DNA from: Amycolatopsis sp. FDAARGOS 1241
Lineage (GTDB): Bacteria > Actinomycetota > Actinomycetes > Mycobacteriales > Pseudonocardiaceae
NCBI RefSeq assembly: GCF_016889705.1
Contig: NZ_CP069526.1
Span: forward strand, 558,001 to 622,000
DNA length: 64,000 nt
Direction of reading: 5' to 3'
Shown: piece after piece, positions 17,006 to 25,176 of the stretch
Layout: every line of letters begins with the position of its first letter
How positions within the stretch are numbered: position 1 is the stretch's first letter
Notes under the pieces: generated by a model
Told to the model about the DNA's origin: nothing
What the model saw: only the letters and a program-made list of their open reading frames with translations
The model's database searches: none
Translations under genes and position numbers: made by a program

Positions 17006-18524
17006 CGGGCAGGCCGTTCAGGATCGGCCACAGCCAGGCGAAGTTGGCCACGACGAGTCCTGTGTAGAGCGCGACGACGAGCAGCCCGGTGCCCCGGCGC
17101 TCGAAGCCGAGTTTCGCGCCGCCGAGGATCTGGCCCAGCGCCAGCACCAGGCCGAGCACGAGGAACGGAGCCATCGGTGTGGCGTAGAAGAAGTACATCT
17201 GCCGGTCGATGTTCGTGAACCAGGGCAGCAGGCCGGCGAAGTAGCCGGTGAGCACGGCGGCGTAGCGCCAGTCGGCGCGGAAGAGCCAGCGCCACAGGCC
17301 CCAGCCGAGCATCGGCAGCGCCAGCCACCACATCGCGGGCGTGCCGATCAGCATCGTCGCGCCGACGCAGCGCGACTCGCCGCAGCCTGTGACGTCGCCG
17401 TCGTAGTAGTAGAGCATCGGGCGCAGGCCCATGGGCCACGTCCACGGCTTCGACTCCCACGGGTGCGGGTTGTCCTTGGGGGTCAGCAGCGTTTCGTGGA
17501 AGTGCAGGACGTTCAGCGAGTAGTCGCCGAGCGAGCGCAACGCCGGCGGCACCCAGGCGAAGAAGCCGGGATCGAGGTCCTTGATCTCGGTGTAGTGCCG
17601 GTCGGTCGCGGTGTCGCTCGCGAACCACGCCCAGAACGCCGCCAGGTACATCAGCAGCGGGATCACGACGATCGCCCACAGCGCGGGCGCGACGTCGCGC
17701 CGGATCGTGCCGACCCACGGCCGCTCGACGCCCGCCGCGCGCCGCGCCGCGACGTCGAAGAACACCGTGAGCAGCCCGAACGCCGCGATGTAGTACAGGG
17801 CCGACCACTTGACGCCGAACGTGAGCCCGATCATCACGCCCGCGGCGAAGCGCCACCAGCGGAACCCGAGCTTCGGCCCCCAGGCGGATTCGTTCACCCA
17901 GCCTTCGCGCACGGCCACCGCGAGCCGTTGGCGCACCTGGTCGCGGTCGCACAGCACGCACGCGAACGCGGCCAGCACGAACAGCGCGATGAAGATGTCG
18001 AGCATGCCCATCCGCGACTGCAGGTGCAGCACGCCGTCGCAGATCACCAGGACACCCGCGATGCCGCCGAGCAGCGTCGAGCGCGTCAGGCGCCGCGCGA
18101 CGCGGATGGTCAGCAGGATGATCAGCGTGCCCGCGAGCGCCGGCATGATGCGCCAGCCCCAGCCGTTGTACCCGAACAGCCATTCGCCGACGGCGATGAA
18201 GTCCTTCGCGAGCGGCGGGTGGACGATCAGCTCGTAGCCGGCGTTGTCCTCGTACCCGCCGTTGCGCAGCATCTGCGCGGCTTGGGGCACGTAGTGCTTC
18301 TCGTCGAAGACCGGCGTGCCCTTGTCGGTGGGGAAACCGAGGTTCTGGATGCGGATGATCCCGCCGATCACCGTGAGGACCAGCGTGACGACCCAGCTGC
18401 GCAAGCGGTCGGTCGGCATGCCCCGGCCCAGCAGGGTGGCCTCGCGGTCGGTCGGCGGACGGAGCGCGTCGACCGGGTCCGGCCGCACGCTCTCGTCGTC
18501 GGGACGGGTCAGCAGCGCGGTCAC
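16956..18524 (-). CDS. pmt: Dolichyl-phosphate-mannose protein mannosyltransferase
   Basis: 522 residues from the GTG at 18524, which is 8 nt after TAGTAT; a longer frame upstream overlaps rsmI. The protein is a GT39 polytopic membrane enzyme: the first loop has FDEKHYVPQAAQML with the catalytic-type Asp-Glu, then HPPLAKDFIAVGEWLFG and ten or so membrane spans. The M. tuberculosis counterpart Rv1002c O-mannosylates secreted proteins during Sec export. The pmt-rsmI divergent pair is conserved in actinobacteria. No downstream partner gene; its 3' end overlaps the AraC gene. Confidence 0.93.
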   Translation of the reverse strand: MTALLTRPDDESVRPDPVDALRPPTDREATLLGRGMPTDRLRSWVVTLVLTVIGGIIRIQNLGFPTDKGTPVFDEKHYVPQAAQMLRNGGYEDNAGYELIVHPPLAKDFIAVGEWLFGYNGWGWRIMPALAGTLIILLTIRVARRLTRSTLLGGIAGVLVICDGVLHLQSRMGMLDIFIALFVLAAFACVLCDRDQVRQRLAVAVREGWVNESAWGPKLGFRWWRFAAGVMIGLTFGVKWSALYYIAAFGLLTVFFDVAARRAAGVERPWVGTIRRDVAPALWAIVVIPLLMYLAAFWAWFASDTATDRHYTEIKDLDPGFFAWVPPALRSLGDYSLNVLHFHETLLTPKDNPHPWESKPWTWPMGLRPMLYYYDGDVTGCGESRCVGATMLIGTPAMWWLALPMLGWGLWRWLFRADWRYAAVLTGYFAGLLPWFTNIDRQMYFFYATPMAPFLVLGLVLALGQILGGAKLGFERRGTGLLVVALYTGLVVANFAWLWPILNGLPVTTAQWNAEMWLPSWR

Positions 18525-18532
18525 GGGGCCTG

Positions 18533-18557
18533 ATACTACGACGTCGGTCGTTAGGCT
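18533..18557. promoter_or_regulatory. Divergent -10 hexamers of pmt and rsmI
   Basis: Minus-strand TAGTAT (18538-18533) is 8 nt before the pmt GTG; plus-strand TAGGCT (18552-18557) is 7 nt before the rsmI ATG. Only 40 bp separate the two start codons. Confidence 0.55.
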
Positions 18558-18564
18558 GACGTGC

Positions 18565-19404
18565 ATGTCCACTCCGCCCGGCCGGCTCGTCCTGGCCGCC
18601 ACCCCCCTCGGCGACCCTGGTGACGCGTCGCCCCGCCTGGTCACCGCCCTGGGCACCGCCGAGGTCATTGCCGCCGAAGACACCCGCCGGCTGCGTGCCC
18701 TTGCTGCCGCGCTGGGGGTTTCCCCGTCGGGCCGGGTCGTTTCGTTCTACGAGGACGTGGAGACTTCGCGGCTGCCGGGGCTGCTGGACGCCCTGCGCTC
18801 GGGCTCGACGGTCCTGCTGGTGACCGACGCGGGGATGCCTTCGGTGTCGGACCCCGGGTTCCGTCTGGTTTCGGCTTGTGTGGCCGAGGATCTGCCGATC
18901 ACCTGCCTGCCCGGCCCCTCGGCCGTGACAACGGCGCTGGCTTTGTCCGGTTTGCCTTCGGACCGGTTCTGCTTCGAGGGCTTCGCGCCGCGCAAACCGG
19001 GGGAGCGGGCGCGGTGGTTCGCGGCTTTGGCTTCCGAGCCGCGGACGGTGGTGTTCTTCGAGTCGCCGCACCGGCTGGGTTCCTTGCTGGCGGACGCGGT
19101 GTCTGCCTTGGGGGCTTCCCGCCGGGCGGCCGTGTGCCGGGAGTTGACCAAGACGTACGAAGAGGTCAAACGCGGCACTTTGGCTGAGCTGGCTTCGTGG
19201 GCCACTGATGGGGTCCGCGGCGAGATCACGGTGGTGCTGGAGGGCGCCGTAGCGCCCGCGGTGTCGGTGTCGGATTTGGTCGACCAGGTCGCGGCTCGGG
19301 TGGCCGCCGGGGAGCGGTTGAAGGCCGTGGCGTCCGAAGTGGCGGAGGGGGCTGGGGTGTCCAAAAAGGACCTGTATGACGCCGTGGTGGCTTCCCGGAA
19401 GTGA
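18565..19404 (+). CDS. rsmI: 16S rRNA 2'-O-ribose C1402 methyltransferase
   Basis: 279 residues, ATG 7 nt after TAGGCT. The SPOUT-unrelated tetrapyrrole-methylase fold of RsmI is plain: GRLVLAATPLGDPGDASPRL at the N-terminus, AEDTRRLRAL, VLLVTDAGMPSVSDPGFRLV, and CLPGPSAVTTALALSGLPS. It methylates the ribose of C1402 in the ribosomal decoding centre with SAM. The first motif usually reads LYLVATPIGNLGD; here the Asn is replaced by Asp (LGDPGD), a common actinobacterial variant. Divergent from pmt as in M. tuberculosis. Confidence 0.95.
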   Translation: MSTPPGRLVLAATPLGDPGDASPRLVTALGTAEVIAAEDTRRLRALAAALGVSPSGRVVSFYEDVETSRLPGLLDALRSGSTVLLVTDAGMPSVSDPGFRLVSACVAEDLPITCLPGPSAVTTALALSGLPSDRFCFEGFAPRKPGERARWFAALASEPRTVVFFESPHRLGSLLADAVSALGASRRAAVCRELTKTYEEVKRGTLAELASWATDGVRGEITVVLEGAVAPAVSVSDLVDQVAARVAAGERLKAVASEVAEGAGVSKKDLYDAVVASRK

Positions 19405-19447
19405 CGACTCCTGACCGAGACACTGCACGTGGCGTACGACGCCATCG

Positions 19448-19804
19448 ATGATCGCGAAGCGTTGCTGGTCAGGGGTAGCCGCGGTGGGCCGGAGCAGGTT
19501 GGCGGACGAGGTTGAGTTCAGGCTTCGCGGATTGGTCGCGAAGACGCTGGAAGTGGGAGAAGTCGCGGACTGGGCGGCGGAGCGGTTGCCGGAGTTCCCC
19601 GGTGGCGCCCGAGAAGAACTACGACGACGCGTGGCCACGCTGAGGAAGCTCGCCGAGGTTGCGGACCAGGGCGAGATGGGTGAACGAGTCAGCCGGAGTG
19701 TGTCGACGTGTCGGTGCCGGATTAGTGGTCAGCCCAACAGGGCCGAAACGGCGGCATGCGCTTTCGCCGCATCAGGCTCATCACCCGTGATCACGTCCGT
19801 GTAG
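19448..19804 (+). CDS. Doubtful small ORF, possibly a gene remnant
   Basis: 118 codons from ATG 19448. Residues 17-75 are amphipathic and charged (LADEVEFRLRGLVAKTLEVG, then EELRRRVATLRKLAEVADQG), unlike random high-G+C sequence, but the last 30 codons run antisense through the TetR gene and the start region is poor. A neighbouring frame just upstream (VAYDAIDDREALLVRGS) also looks coding, which suggests a frameshifted remnant. No family is recognised. Confidence 0.25.
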   Translation: MIAKRCWSGVAAVGRSRLADEVEFRLRGLVAKTLEVGEVADWAAERLPEFPGGAREELRRRVATLRKLAEVADQGEMGERVSRSVSTCRCRISGQPNRAETAACAFAASGSSPVITSV

Positions 19805-20277
19805 ATGAAGGATTCGCCCAGCCGCACGAGGACATACGCGAGGTCCGGAACGGGGAGCGGGGCGGCCAGCCGACCCGCCGAGGCCTCCGTTTCCAGGAGG
19901 GCCGAGAGCTTCTCGATGGTGCGCGACTGGACCACGCTCGCCTTCGTCGTCAGCAAACGCAGCGCGCGCTCCGGCTCTCGTTGCAGGAAGGTCCGGAAGG
20001 CCGCGGAGCCGTTCACCGTCGAGACGAACGCGCCGATCGCATCGGCGATCCCAGCGGCGCCGCGGCCGGTGAAGGACACGTTGTCGAACACCAAGGACGT
20101 CTCGGACCACAGGACTTCGCCCAGGAGGTGGTCGCGGCTGCCGACCCAGCGGTGGAGGGTGGCGCGGCTGACGCCCAGTTCCGCGGCCAGGTCGCGCATG
20201 TCGACGCGGCGGCCGGCGAGGAACCAGGCGCGGGCCAGGGCGAAGGCGGTGGCGGGGTCGGGGCGCGAGGCGAACAT
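19729..20277 (-). CDS. TetR-family regulator, QsdR-like
   Basis: 182 residues from ATG 20277. Helix-turn-helix at residues 24-45: VDMRDLAAELGVSRATLHRW. The C-terminal end VRLGESFIYTDVITGDEPD resembles QsdR, the TetR repressor of the quorum-quenching lactonase qsdA in Rhodococcus; this assignment is from memory of the family and is moderate. The divergent gene is a quinone oxidoreductase, and a perfect 8-bp inverted repeat lies between them, so it probably represses that gene and itself. Confidence 0.85.
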   Translation of the reverse strand: MFASRPDPATAFALARAWFLAGRRVDMRDLAAELGVSRATLHRWVGSRDHLLGEVLWSETSLVFDNVSFTGRGAAGIADAIGAFVSTVNGSAAFRTFLQREPERALRLLTTKASVVQSRTIEKLSALLETEASAGRLAAPLPVPDLAYVLVRLGESFIYTDVITGDEPDAAKAHAAVSALLG

Positions 20278-20316
20278 GTCGATGACCGGAGACGTTAGCA
20301 CAGAGTGTCGCACGGA

Positions 20317-20340
20317 TGAGACATCTGGCAGAATGTCTCA
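20317..20340. promoter_or_regulatory. TetR-type operator TGAGACAT-N8-ATGTCTCA
   Basis: Perfect 8-bp inverted repeat in the 90-bp divergent gap between the QsdR-like regulator and the quinone oxidoreductase, 28 bp before the ATG of the latter. Confidence 0.75.
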
Positions 20341-20367
20341 ACAACGACGAACGAAAGAAGAGAACCG

Positions 20368-21324
20368 ATGCGCGCTGTGCAGGTGACCGAGTTCGGTGGG
20401 CCCGAGGTGCTGAACCTCGTCGAGCTGCCGGAGCCCGAGGCCGGGGCCGACGAGGTCTTGATCGACGTCGACCGCATCGGGGTGAACTACGCGGACACGC
20501 ACCAGGCGGAGAACTCCTACCTCGCCCCCAGCAAGCTGCCGCTTGTGCCGGGTGGGGAAGTGGTCGGCCGGACGCGGCAAGGCAAGCGGGTGGTGGCCCT
20601 CATCAACAGCGGTGGGTACGCCGAGAAGGCCGTCGCGGACAAGCGCATGGCGTTTGAAGTGCCGGAGAACGTCGACGACCTCCACGCGCTCTCCATGCTC
20701 GTCCAGGGCGCTACCGCTTGGGTTCTCCTGCGCAAGAACGCCCACCTCGAGCCCGGCGAATCCGTCGTGGTCCACGCGGCCGCCGGTGGGGTCGGGTCGA
20801 TCGCCGTGCAGCTGGCGAAGGCGTGGGGCGCCGGCCGGGTGATCGCGACCGCCAGCACCCCCGAGAAGCGCGAGCTCGCACAGGAACTCGGTGCCGACGT
20901 GGCGGTCGACTCGAACGCCGAGGACATGACCGAAACCCTGCTCAGCGCCAACGGCGGCAAGCGCATCGACGTCGTTCTCGACATGGTGGGCGGCGCGACG
21001 ACGGACCAGAGCATCGCGGCCCTCGCACCGTTCGGGCGCCTCGCGTTCTACGGCATGGCGAGCCGGCGGCAGCCGAAGGCCGTGGAGCTCAGGAACCTGC
21101 TCGGCCACAGCACGACGATCACCGGCATGTGGCTGCCGCACGTGTTCCGCCTGCCCGGCAACGTGTTCGGGACCGCGCTCGCCGAGCTGTTCGGGCTCAT
21201 CGAAAAGGGTGAGCTCCGCGCCATCGCCGGCGGCGAGTACGCGCTCGAAGACGCCCGCGCTGCCCACGAAGCGCTTCGTTCCCGTGGCACGGTCGGCAAG
21301 CTGTTGCTCGACCCGCGCAAGTAG
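20368..21324 (+). CDS. Quinone oxidoreductase (zinc-independent MDR family)
   Basis: 318 residues, ATG after an AAAGAAGAG ribosome binding site. N-terminus MRAVQVTEFGGPEVLNLVEL is the standard QOR start; the NADPH site is AAAGGVGSIAVQLAKAWGAG near residue 133. No zinc-binding cysteines are seen. The family reduces quinones or alpha,beta-unsaturated carbonyls with NADPH. It is divergent from a QsdR-like TetR gene with a perfect inverted repeat between, so it is likely the repressor's target. The open antisense frame of pabB covers it entirely. Confidence 0.92.
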   Translation: MRAVQVTEFGGPEVLNLVELPEPEAGADEVLIDVDRIGVNYADTHQAENSYLAPSKLPLVPGGEVVGRTRQGKRVVALINSGGYAEKAVADKRMAFEVPENVDDLHALSMLVQGATAWVLLRKNAHLEPGESVVVHAAAGGVGSIAVQLAKAWGAGRVIATASTPEKRELAQELGADVAVDSNAEDMTETLLSANGGKRIDVVLDMVGGATTDQSIAALAPFGRLAFYGMASRRQPKAVELRNLLGHSTTITGMWLPHVFRLPGNVFGTALAELFGLIEKGELRAIAGGEYALEDARAAHEALRSRGTVGKLLLDPRK

Positions 21325-21661
21325 CCACCCGGGAGGAGTGGCCAGGAGTGCCTCCAGCGGCGCCGCCTTGTGGAGGCACTCCTGCCACTCCGCCGCGCTG
21401 TCCGAATCGGCCGTGATCCCGCCGCCGACGCCCAGGGAAATCCGCCCAGAAGAGATCTCGAACGTCCGGATCGCCACGTTCAGCTCCAGCCCCGCCACGG
21501 GCGAGAGCAGACCGACCGCGCCCGTGTAGACGCCACGCGCCACCGGTTCCAGTGAAGCGATCTCTGCCAGGGCCCGGATCTTCGGCGCGCCCGTCACCGA
21601 ACCCGGCGGAAAAGTCGCCTCCAGCAAAGCAGCATCCGACACGCCAGGCGCGACAGATCCC

Positions 21662-21672
21662 TCCACAGTGGA
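21662..21672. repeat. TCCACAGTGGA, copy 2
   Basis: Inside pabB. Confidence 0.7.
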
Positions 21673-22183
21673 CGTCAGGTGCCACACCCCCGGCGCCGGG
21701 TGCACCTCGAGCAGCGACGGCACCACCACACTCCCGACCGAGCACACCCGCCCCAGGTCGTTGCGCACGAGATCGGTGATCATCACGTTCTCGGCCACGT
21801 CCTTCACCGACTTACGCAGCAGCGCGGCATTTCCGTCGTCGAACGCACCCCGCCGCGGCAACGTCCCCTTGATCGGCGTCGAGCGCACCCGCCGCCCGTG
21901 CCGCGCCAGGAACAGCTCCGGCGACAGCGACACCACCGACCCCCACACACCCGAGACGAACGCCGAACGGGAAGGCGCCGGCCGGCGCACCCCTTCGGCG
22001 AACAGCGCCGCCGGCGACCCCGAGAACGAGCCCGTGAACCGCGTGCACACGTTCGCCTGGAACAGGTCCCCCGCCTCGATCGACGCCACGCACGCCTTCA
22101 CCGCCTGCTCGTGCTCGAGCGCGGGAGGTCGTCGCAACGAAGAAGCCGTCCACGTCAAGGGGGCAGCAGACCCGAGCGCGAGA

Positions 22184-22194
22184 TCCACAGTGGA
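22184..22194. repeat. TCCACAGTGGA, copy 3
   Basis: Inside pabB, 522 bp from copy 2. Confidence 0.7.
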
Positions 22195-22615
22195 CAGCGG
22201 CGGCTCCGGGTCGTCGGCCAGCGACTCGAACCAGCACACCCCCGCCGCGTCCCACCGCAGCACGTGATCGGCCCACCCCCAAGCCGACGCCGGCACCCCC
22301 GACGACCTCCCCGACGGATCCGTCAGGTCGTAGGCCAGGTAGCCGAACCACCCACCCCCGACGCACCCCGGCGGAGCGGAAACATCCGGACCCGAAGGAA
22401 ACGGCCCCGGGGAGACTTCCGCGAACGGAGCCACCACCGCGTGCGACCCGAACCACGACCCGCACAACGCCGCCGGCTGGCAACCCCCGGGAATCAGCGA
22501 AGTCCGACAACAACTCGACGGCGCGTGAAGGGGTCACGTCCGTCGTCAACCGCTGCCGGGAGAACCGCACCCGCACATCTTGCCAACGAACACCGGCACA
22601 ACGGGAGAACCGTGA

Positions 22616-23227
22616 TCAGAGCAGCACATCGGACAACGTGAACGGGTAGACCACCGCGTCCTGCGCCACCGGTCCCGCGATTCCCGCCAACCCCGAGTAC
22701 GCGTGCTGGTGCAGCCCCAGCCGGGCGTGGAACCACCCGGGCCGGCCGGCGATGCCGTTGTGCCGCACCAGCCACAGCACCACGTCCGGATCGGCCCAGC
22801 GGTCGGGGTGCAGCCGGTGCGCCCAGCAATCGTGGCCGGCGTACACGAGCACGCGCCGGATCCGGGCCGCGTGCCGCACGTGCTTGATCCACGACTTCAC
22901 GAACCGGTCGTCCACGCTCTGCGCGTCCACTTCCAGCGCGGGCGCCAGCGACCCCGGCGCGAACGCGCCGAGCTTGCTCGCCGTCCGCACGAAGTGGTCG
23001 GCCTGGTCGTGCACGGCGCCCGGGCGCGCGTAGTGCCGTGCGCCCGTGTGGATGCCGGCGTGCTGCGCCGACGCGAGCGTCCGCTCGGCACCAGGGTCGC
23101 TCCAGTTCACGTTCTCGCTGATCGTCACGGACGCGAACCGGATTTCGGCGGCGCGCACCGCCGCCCAGTCGAGCACCTGCTCGCGGTGGGTGAGGGTGAG
23201 CCCTCGCTCGGTCTCCGGTTCCGTCAC
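22616..23227 (-). CDS. GH25-like (lysozyme-type) protein, atypical active site
   Basis: 203 residues from GTG 23227, no signal peptide. The fold is suggested by LDWAAVRAAEIRFASVTISE, AGIHTGARHYARPGAVHDQA, LAPALEVDAQSVDDRFVKSW and WLVRHNGIAGRPGWFHARLG, which follow the GH25 order. In GH25 muramidases the first strand carries an Asp (GIDVS) and a DxE pair; here these read GLTLTH and LEVD, so the acidic pair is swapped and the first Asp is absent. It may be inactive or have another role. It lies downstream of nothing recognisable; two direct repeats sit before it. Confidence 0.7.
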   Translation of the reverse strand: MTEPETERGLTLTHREQVLDWAAVRAAEIRFASVTISENVNWSDPGAERTLASAQHAGIHTGARHYARPGAVHDQADHFVRTASKLGAFAPGSLAPALEVDAQSVDDRFVKSWIKHVRHAARIRRVLVYAGHDCWAHRLHPDRWADPDVVLWLVRHNGIAGRPGWFHARLGLHQHAYSGLAGIAGPVAQDAVVYPFTLSDVLL

Positions 23228-23243
23228 GCTGCGCCCCTGCCAG

Positions 23244-23278
23244 CCCTACGTCGGGTGAGAGGCCACCCTACGTCGGGA
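23244..23278. repeat. Direct repeat CCCTACGTCGGG, two copies
   Basis: Copies at 23244-23255 and 23267-23278, 23 bp apart, just upstream of the GH25-like gene; may be a regulator-binding pair or part of its promoter. Confidence 0.4.
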
Positions 23279-23323
23279 ACACGGGCGCAGCGCGGCCCCG
23301 GCCCGGCGTGTCCCGGGCTTTGA

Positions 23324-24088
23324 TCAGGCGTTTTCCCGTTGGAACGTGCGGGTTCCCCACCAGATCGCGAGCACGGCCATCACGAACACCACCACGCTGC
23401 CGGTGAACAGCGCGTCCATCGAGAAGTCGCCGCGGAAGCTGTTGCGCTCCACGTCGACCACGTGCCGGAACGGGTTGATCTGCGAAATGGTGTACAGCCA
23501 CTTGGGCGCCAGCCCGGCCGTGATCGGGATGAGGATGCCCGACAGCAGGAGCAGCGGCATGAGCACCGCGTTGAGCAGGGCCGGGAACGACTCCTCGCTC
23601 TTGAGCGTGAGCGCCAGCGCATACGAGCACGACGCCAGCGTCAGCGCGAGCAGGAACACGATGAGCAGGCTCAGCAGCACGCCACCGACCGGTGCGTCGA
23701 GGTCGAACACCAGGTACGCCAGCACGATGATCAGCACCGACTGCACCACGGCCTGCAGCGCGTTGGCCAGCACCTTCCCGAGCAGCAGCGCCGCGCGGCT
23801 CACCGGCGTGACCCGCAGCCGCTCGACCACGCCGGAGCGGTAGTCGGCCAGCAGGGAGAAGCCGACGAACGAGCTGCCGAACAGCGCGAGCTGCGCGATG
23901 AGCGCGGGCGTGAGCACCATCCAGCCGTCGACGTCCGACAGGCCCTGCGCGTTGAGCGTCTTCACGAGCAGCGGCCCGAAGAAGAAGAGGTACAGCAGCG
24001 GCTGCATGATCCCGATCAGCAGCCACGCCGGGTTCCGCAGCGCGGCGGTCATGTCGCGGCGGAAGATCAGCCACGTGTCAAGCAACAC
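23324..24088 (-). CDS. ABC-2 type exporter permease (DrrB-like)
   Basis: 254 residues with six predicted membrane spans. The ABC-2 signature region ALLLSGILIPITAG-like segment (LLLLSGILIPITAGLAPKWL) followed by INPFRHVVDVERNSF is the conserved DrrB/YadH pattern. It forms the membrane channel for the ATPase encoded just upstream; the genes overlap by 11 bp. Substrate is unknown: drugs or lipids are typical. The pair is under a PadR gene. Confidence 0.92.
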   Translation of the reverse strand: MLLDTWLIFRRDMTAALRNPAWLLIGIMQPLLYLFFFGPLLVKTLNAQGLSDVDGWMVLTPALIAQLALFGSSFVGFSLLADYRSGVVERLRVTPVSRAALLLGKVLANALQAVVQSVLIIVLAYLVFDLDAPVGGVLLSLLIVFLLALTLASCSYALALTLKSEESFPALLNAVLMPLLLLSGILIPITAGLAPKWLYTISQINPFRHVVDVERNSFRGDFSMDALFTGSVVVFVMAVLAIWWGTRTFQRENA

Positions 24089-25073
24089 CGGACACCTCCG
24101 GGGCGGCGGGCTGCTGCTCGGCGTCGCGCAGGGTGCGGCCGGTCAGCGTGAGGAACACGTCGTCGAGCGTCGGGCGCGTGACCTGCATGGACGTCATCGC
24201 GATGTCCTTCGCGTCGAGCGCGCGCAGCAGCTCCGGCATGGCCGTGTCGCCGCGCGGCACGCGGAAGCGGATCGTCCCGTCGGTCACGTCGAACTCGTGC
24301 GCGCCCGCCAGCTGCCGGGCCACGTCGGCCGCCTCCGTGGCCACCGCGGGGTCGACGCCGATGACCACGCCGTCGCCCGACACCCGCGACTTCAGCGAGT
24401 CGGGCGTGCCCTCGGCGACGATCCGGCCGTCGTCGATCACGATCAGCCGGTCGGCCAGCGCGTCGGCCTCGTCGAGGTAGTGCGTGGTCAGGAAGATCGT
24501 CACACCGTGTTCGGCGCGCAGCCGGCGGATGTGGTCCCACAGGTTCGCGCGGCTCTGCGGATCGAGCCCGGTGGACGGTTCGTCGAGGAACACGAGCTCG
24601 GGGCTGTGGATCAGCCCGAGCACGATGTCGAGACGCCGGCGCTGGCCCCCGGACAGCGTCTTCGTGAGGCGCTGGCCCAGCCCCGCGAGGTCGAGCTGCT
24701 CGCTCAGCACCTCGCCGCGCGCGATCGCGTCGGCCTTCGACAGCCCGTAGAGCCGGCCCTGCAGCTCGATCTCCTCGGCGACGCGCACCTCCGGCGACGA
24801 ACCCCCGCCTTGCGCGACGTAACCGATGTTGCGCCGGACCCCCAGCGGGTCGGTGAGCAGGTCGTGCCCACCGACCGTGGCCGTTCCCGCGGTCGGTCTC
24901 AGCAGCGTGGTGAGCATGCGCAGGGTCGTGGTCTTGCCCGCCCCGTTCGGGCCGAGGAACCCCACCAACTCGCCGGCCGCCACGTCGAGGTCGACCCCCT
25001 TGACGGCGTGGACTTCGCCCCCGCCCCGGCCCTTGCGGCGGAACCGCCGCTGGAGGCCGCGTGCCGTGATCAT
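24078..25073 (-). CDS. ABC exporter ATP-binding protein (DrrA-like)
   Basis: 331 residues from ATG 25073, with GGAGAGGGG upstream. Walker A GPNGAGKTT, signature LSGGQRRRLD, Walker B LVFLDEPSTGLDP, and H-loop LTTHYLDEAD are all intact. The C-terminal domain after residue 225 is the DrrA-type extension (VTRPTLDDVFLTLTGRTLRD). With the overlapping permease it makes a two-gene exporter operon. The promoter region holds two TCAA-N2-TTGA elements likely bound by the adjacent PadR protein. Confidence 0.93.
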   Translation of the reverse strand: MITARGLQRRFRRKGRGGGEVHAVKGVDLDVAAGELVGFLGPNGAGKTTTLRMLTTLLRPTAGTATVGGHDLLTDPLGVRRNIGYVAQGGGSSPEVRVAEEIELQGRLYGLSKADAIARGEVLSEQLDLAGLGQRLTKTLSGGQRRRLDIVLGLIHSPELVFLDEPSTGLDPQSRANLWDHIRRLRAEHGVTIFLTTHYLDEADALADRLIVIDDGRIVAEGTPDSLKSRVSGDGVVIGVDPAVATEAADVARQLAGAHEFDVTDGTIRFRVPRGDTAMPELLRALDAKDIAMTSMQVTRPTLDDVFLTLTGRTLRDAEQQPAAPEVSGVA

Positions 25074-25100
25074 GAAAACCCCTCTCCACCCAGAGATCAA

Positions 25101-25164
25101 CTAGTCAAGTTTGACCAATCGACGAGCACACTGTGCCCGAGGGAAATTCGCTAGTCAAATTTGA
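25101..25164. promoter_or_regulatory. PadR-type operators, CTAGTCAARTTTGA twice
   Basis: CTAGTCAAGTTTGA at 25101-25114 and CTAGTCAAATTTGA at 25151-25164, exactly 50 bp apart. The core TCAA-N2-TTGA is palindromic. They fill the gap between padR and the ABC operon it precedes. Confidence 0.75.
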
Positions 25165-25176
25165 TTACGCCGAGGA

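Larger units (their letters stand above)
20338..22576 (-). pseudogene. pabB: Aminodeoxychorismate synthase component I, frameshifted, no normal stop
   Basis: The chorismate-binding core is well preserved: HEQAVKACVASIEAGDLFQA, STPIKGTLPRRG, KDVAENVMITDLVRNDLGRV and EATFPPGSVTGAPKIRA. PabB with amidotransferase PabA converts chorismate to aminodeoxychorismate for folate. Two faults: the N-terminal frame (ATG 22576, MRVRFSRQRLTTDVTPSRAV) is out of phase with the core, consistent with one extra base near 22484-22491 (C5G3 run on the plus strand); and no stop follows the conserved end near 21330, so the frame runs antisense through the whole quinone oxidoreductase to 20338. The uncorrected ORF starts at a TTG at 22467 and has 709 codons. 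Confidence 0.7.

Noticed and set aside
16939..19638. 899-codon minus frame across pmt and rsmI
   Set aside because: Shifted-frame shadow of pmt: Arg/Ala/Pro-rich, no motif.
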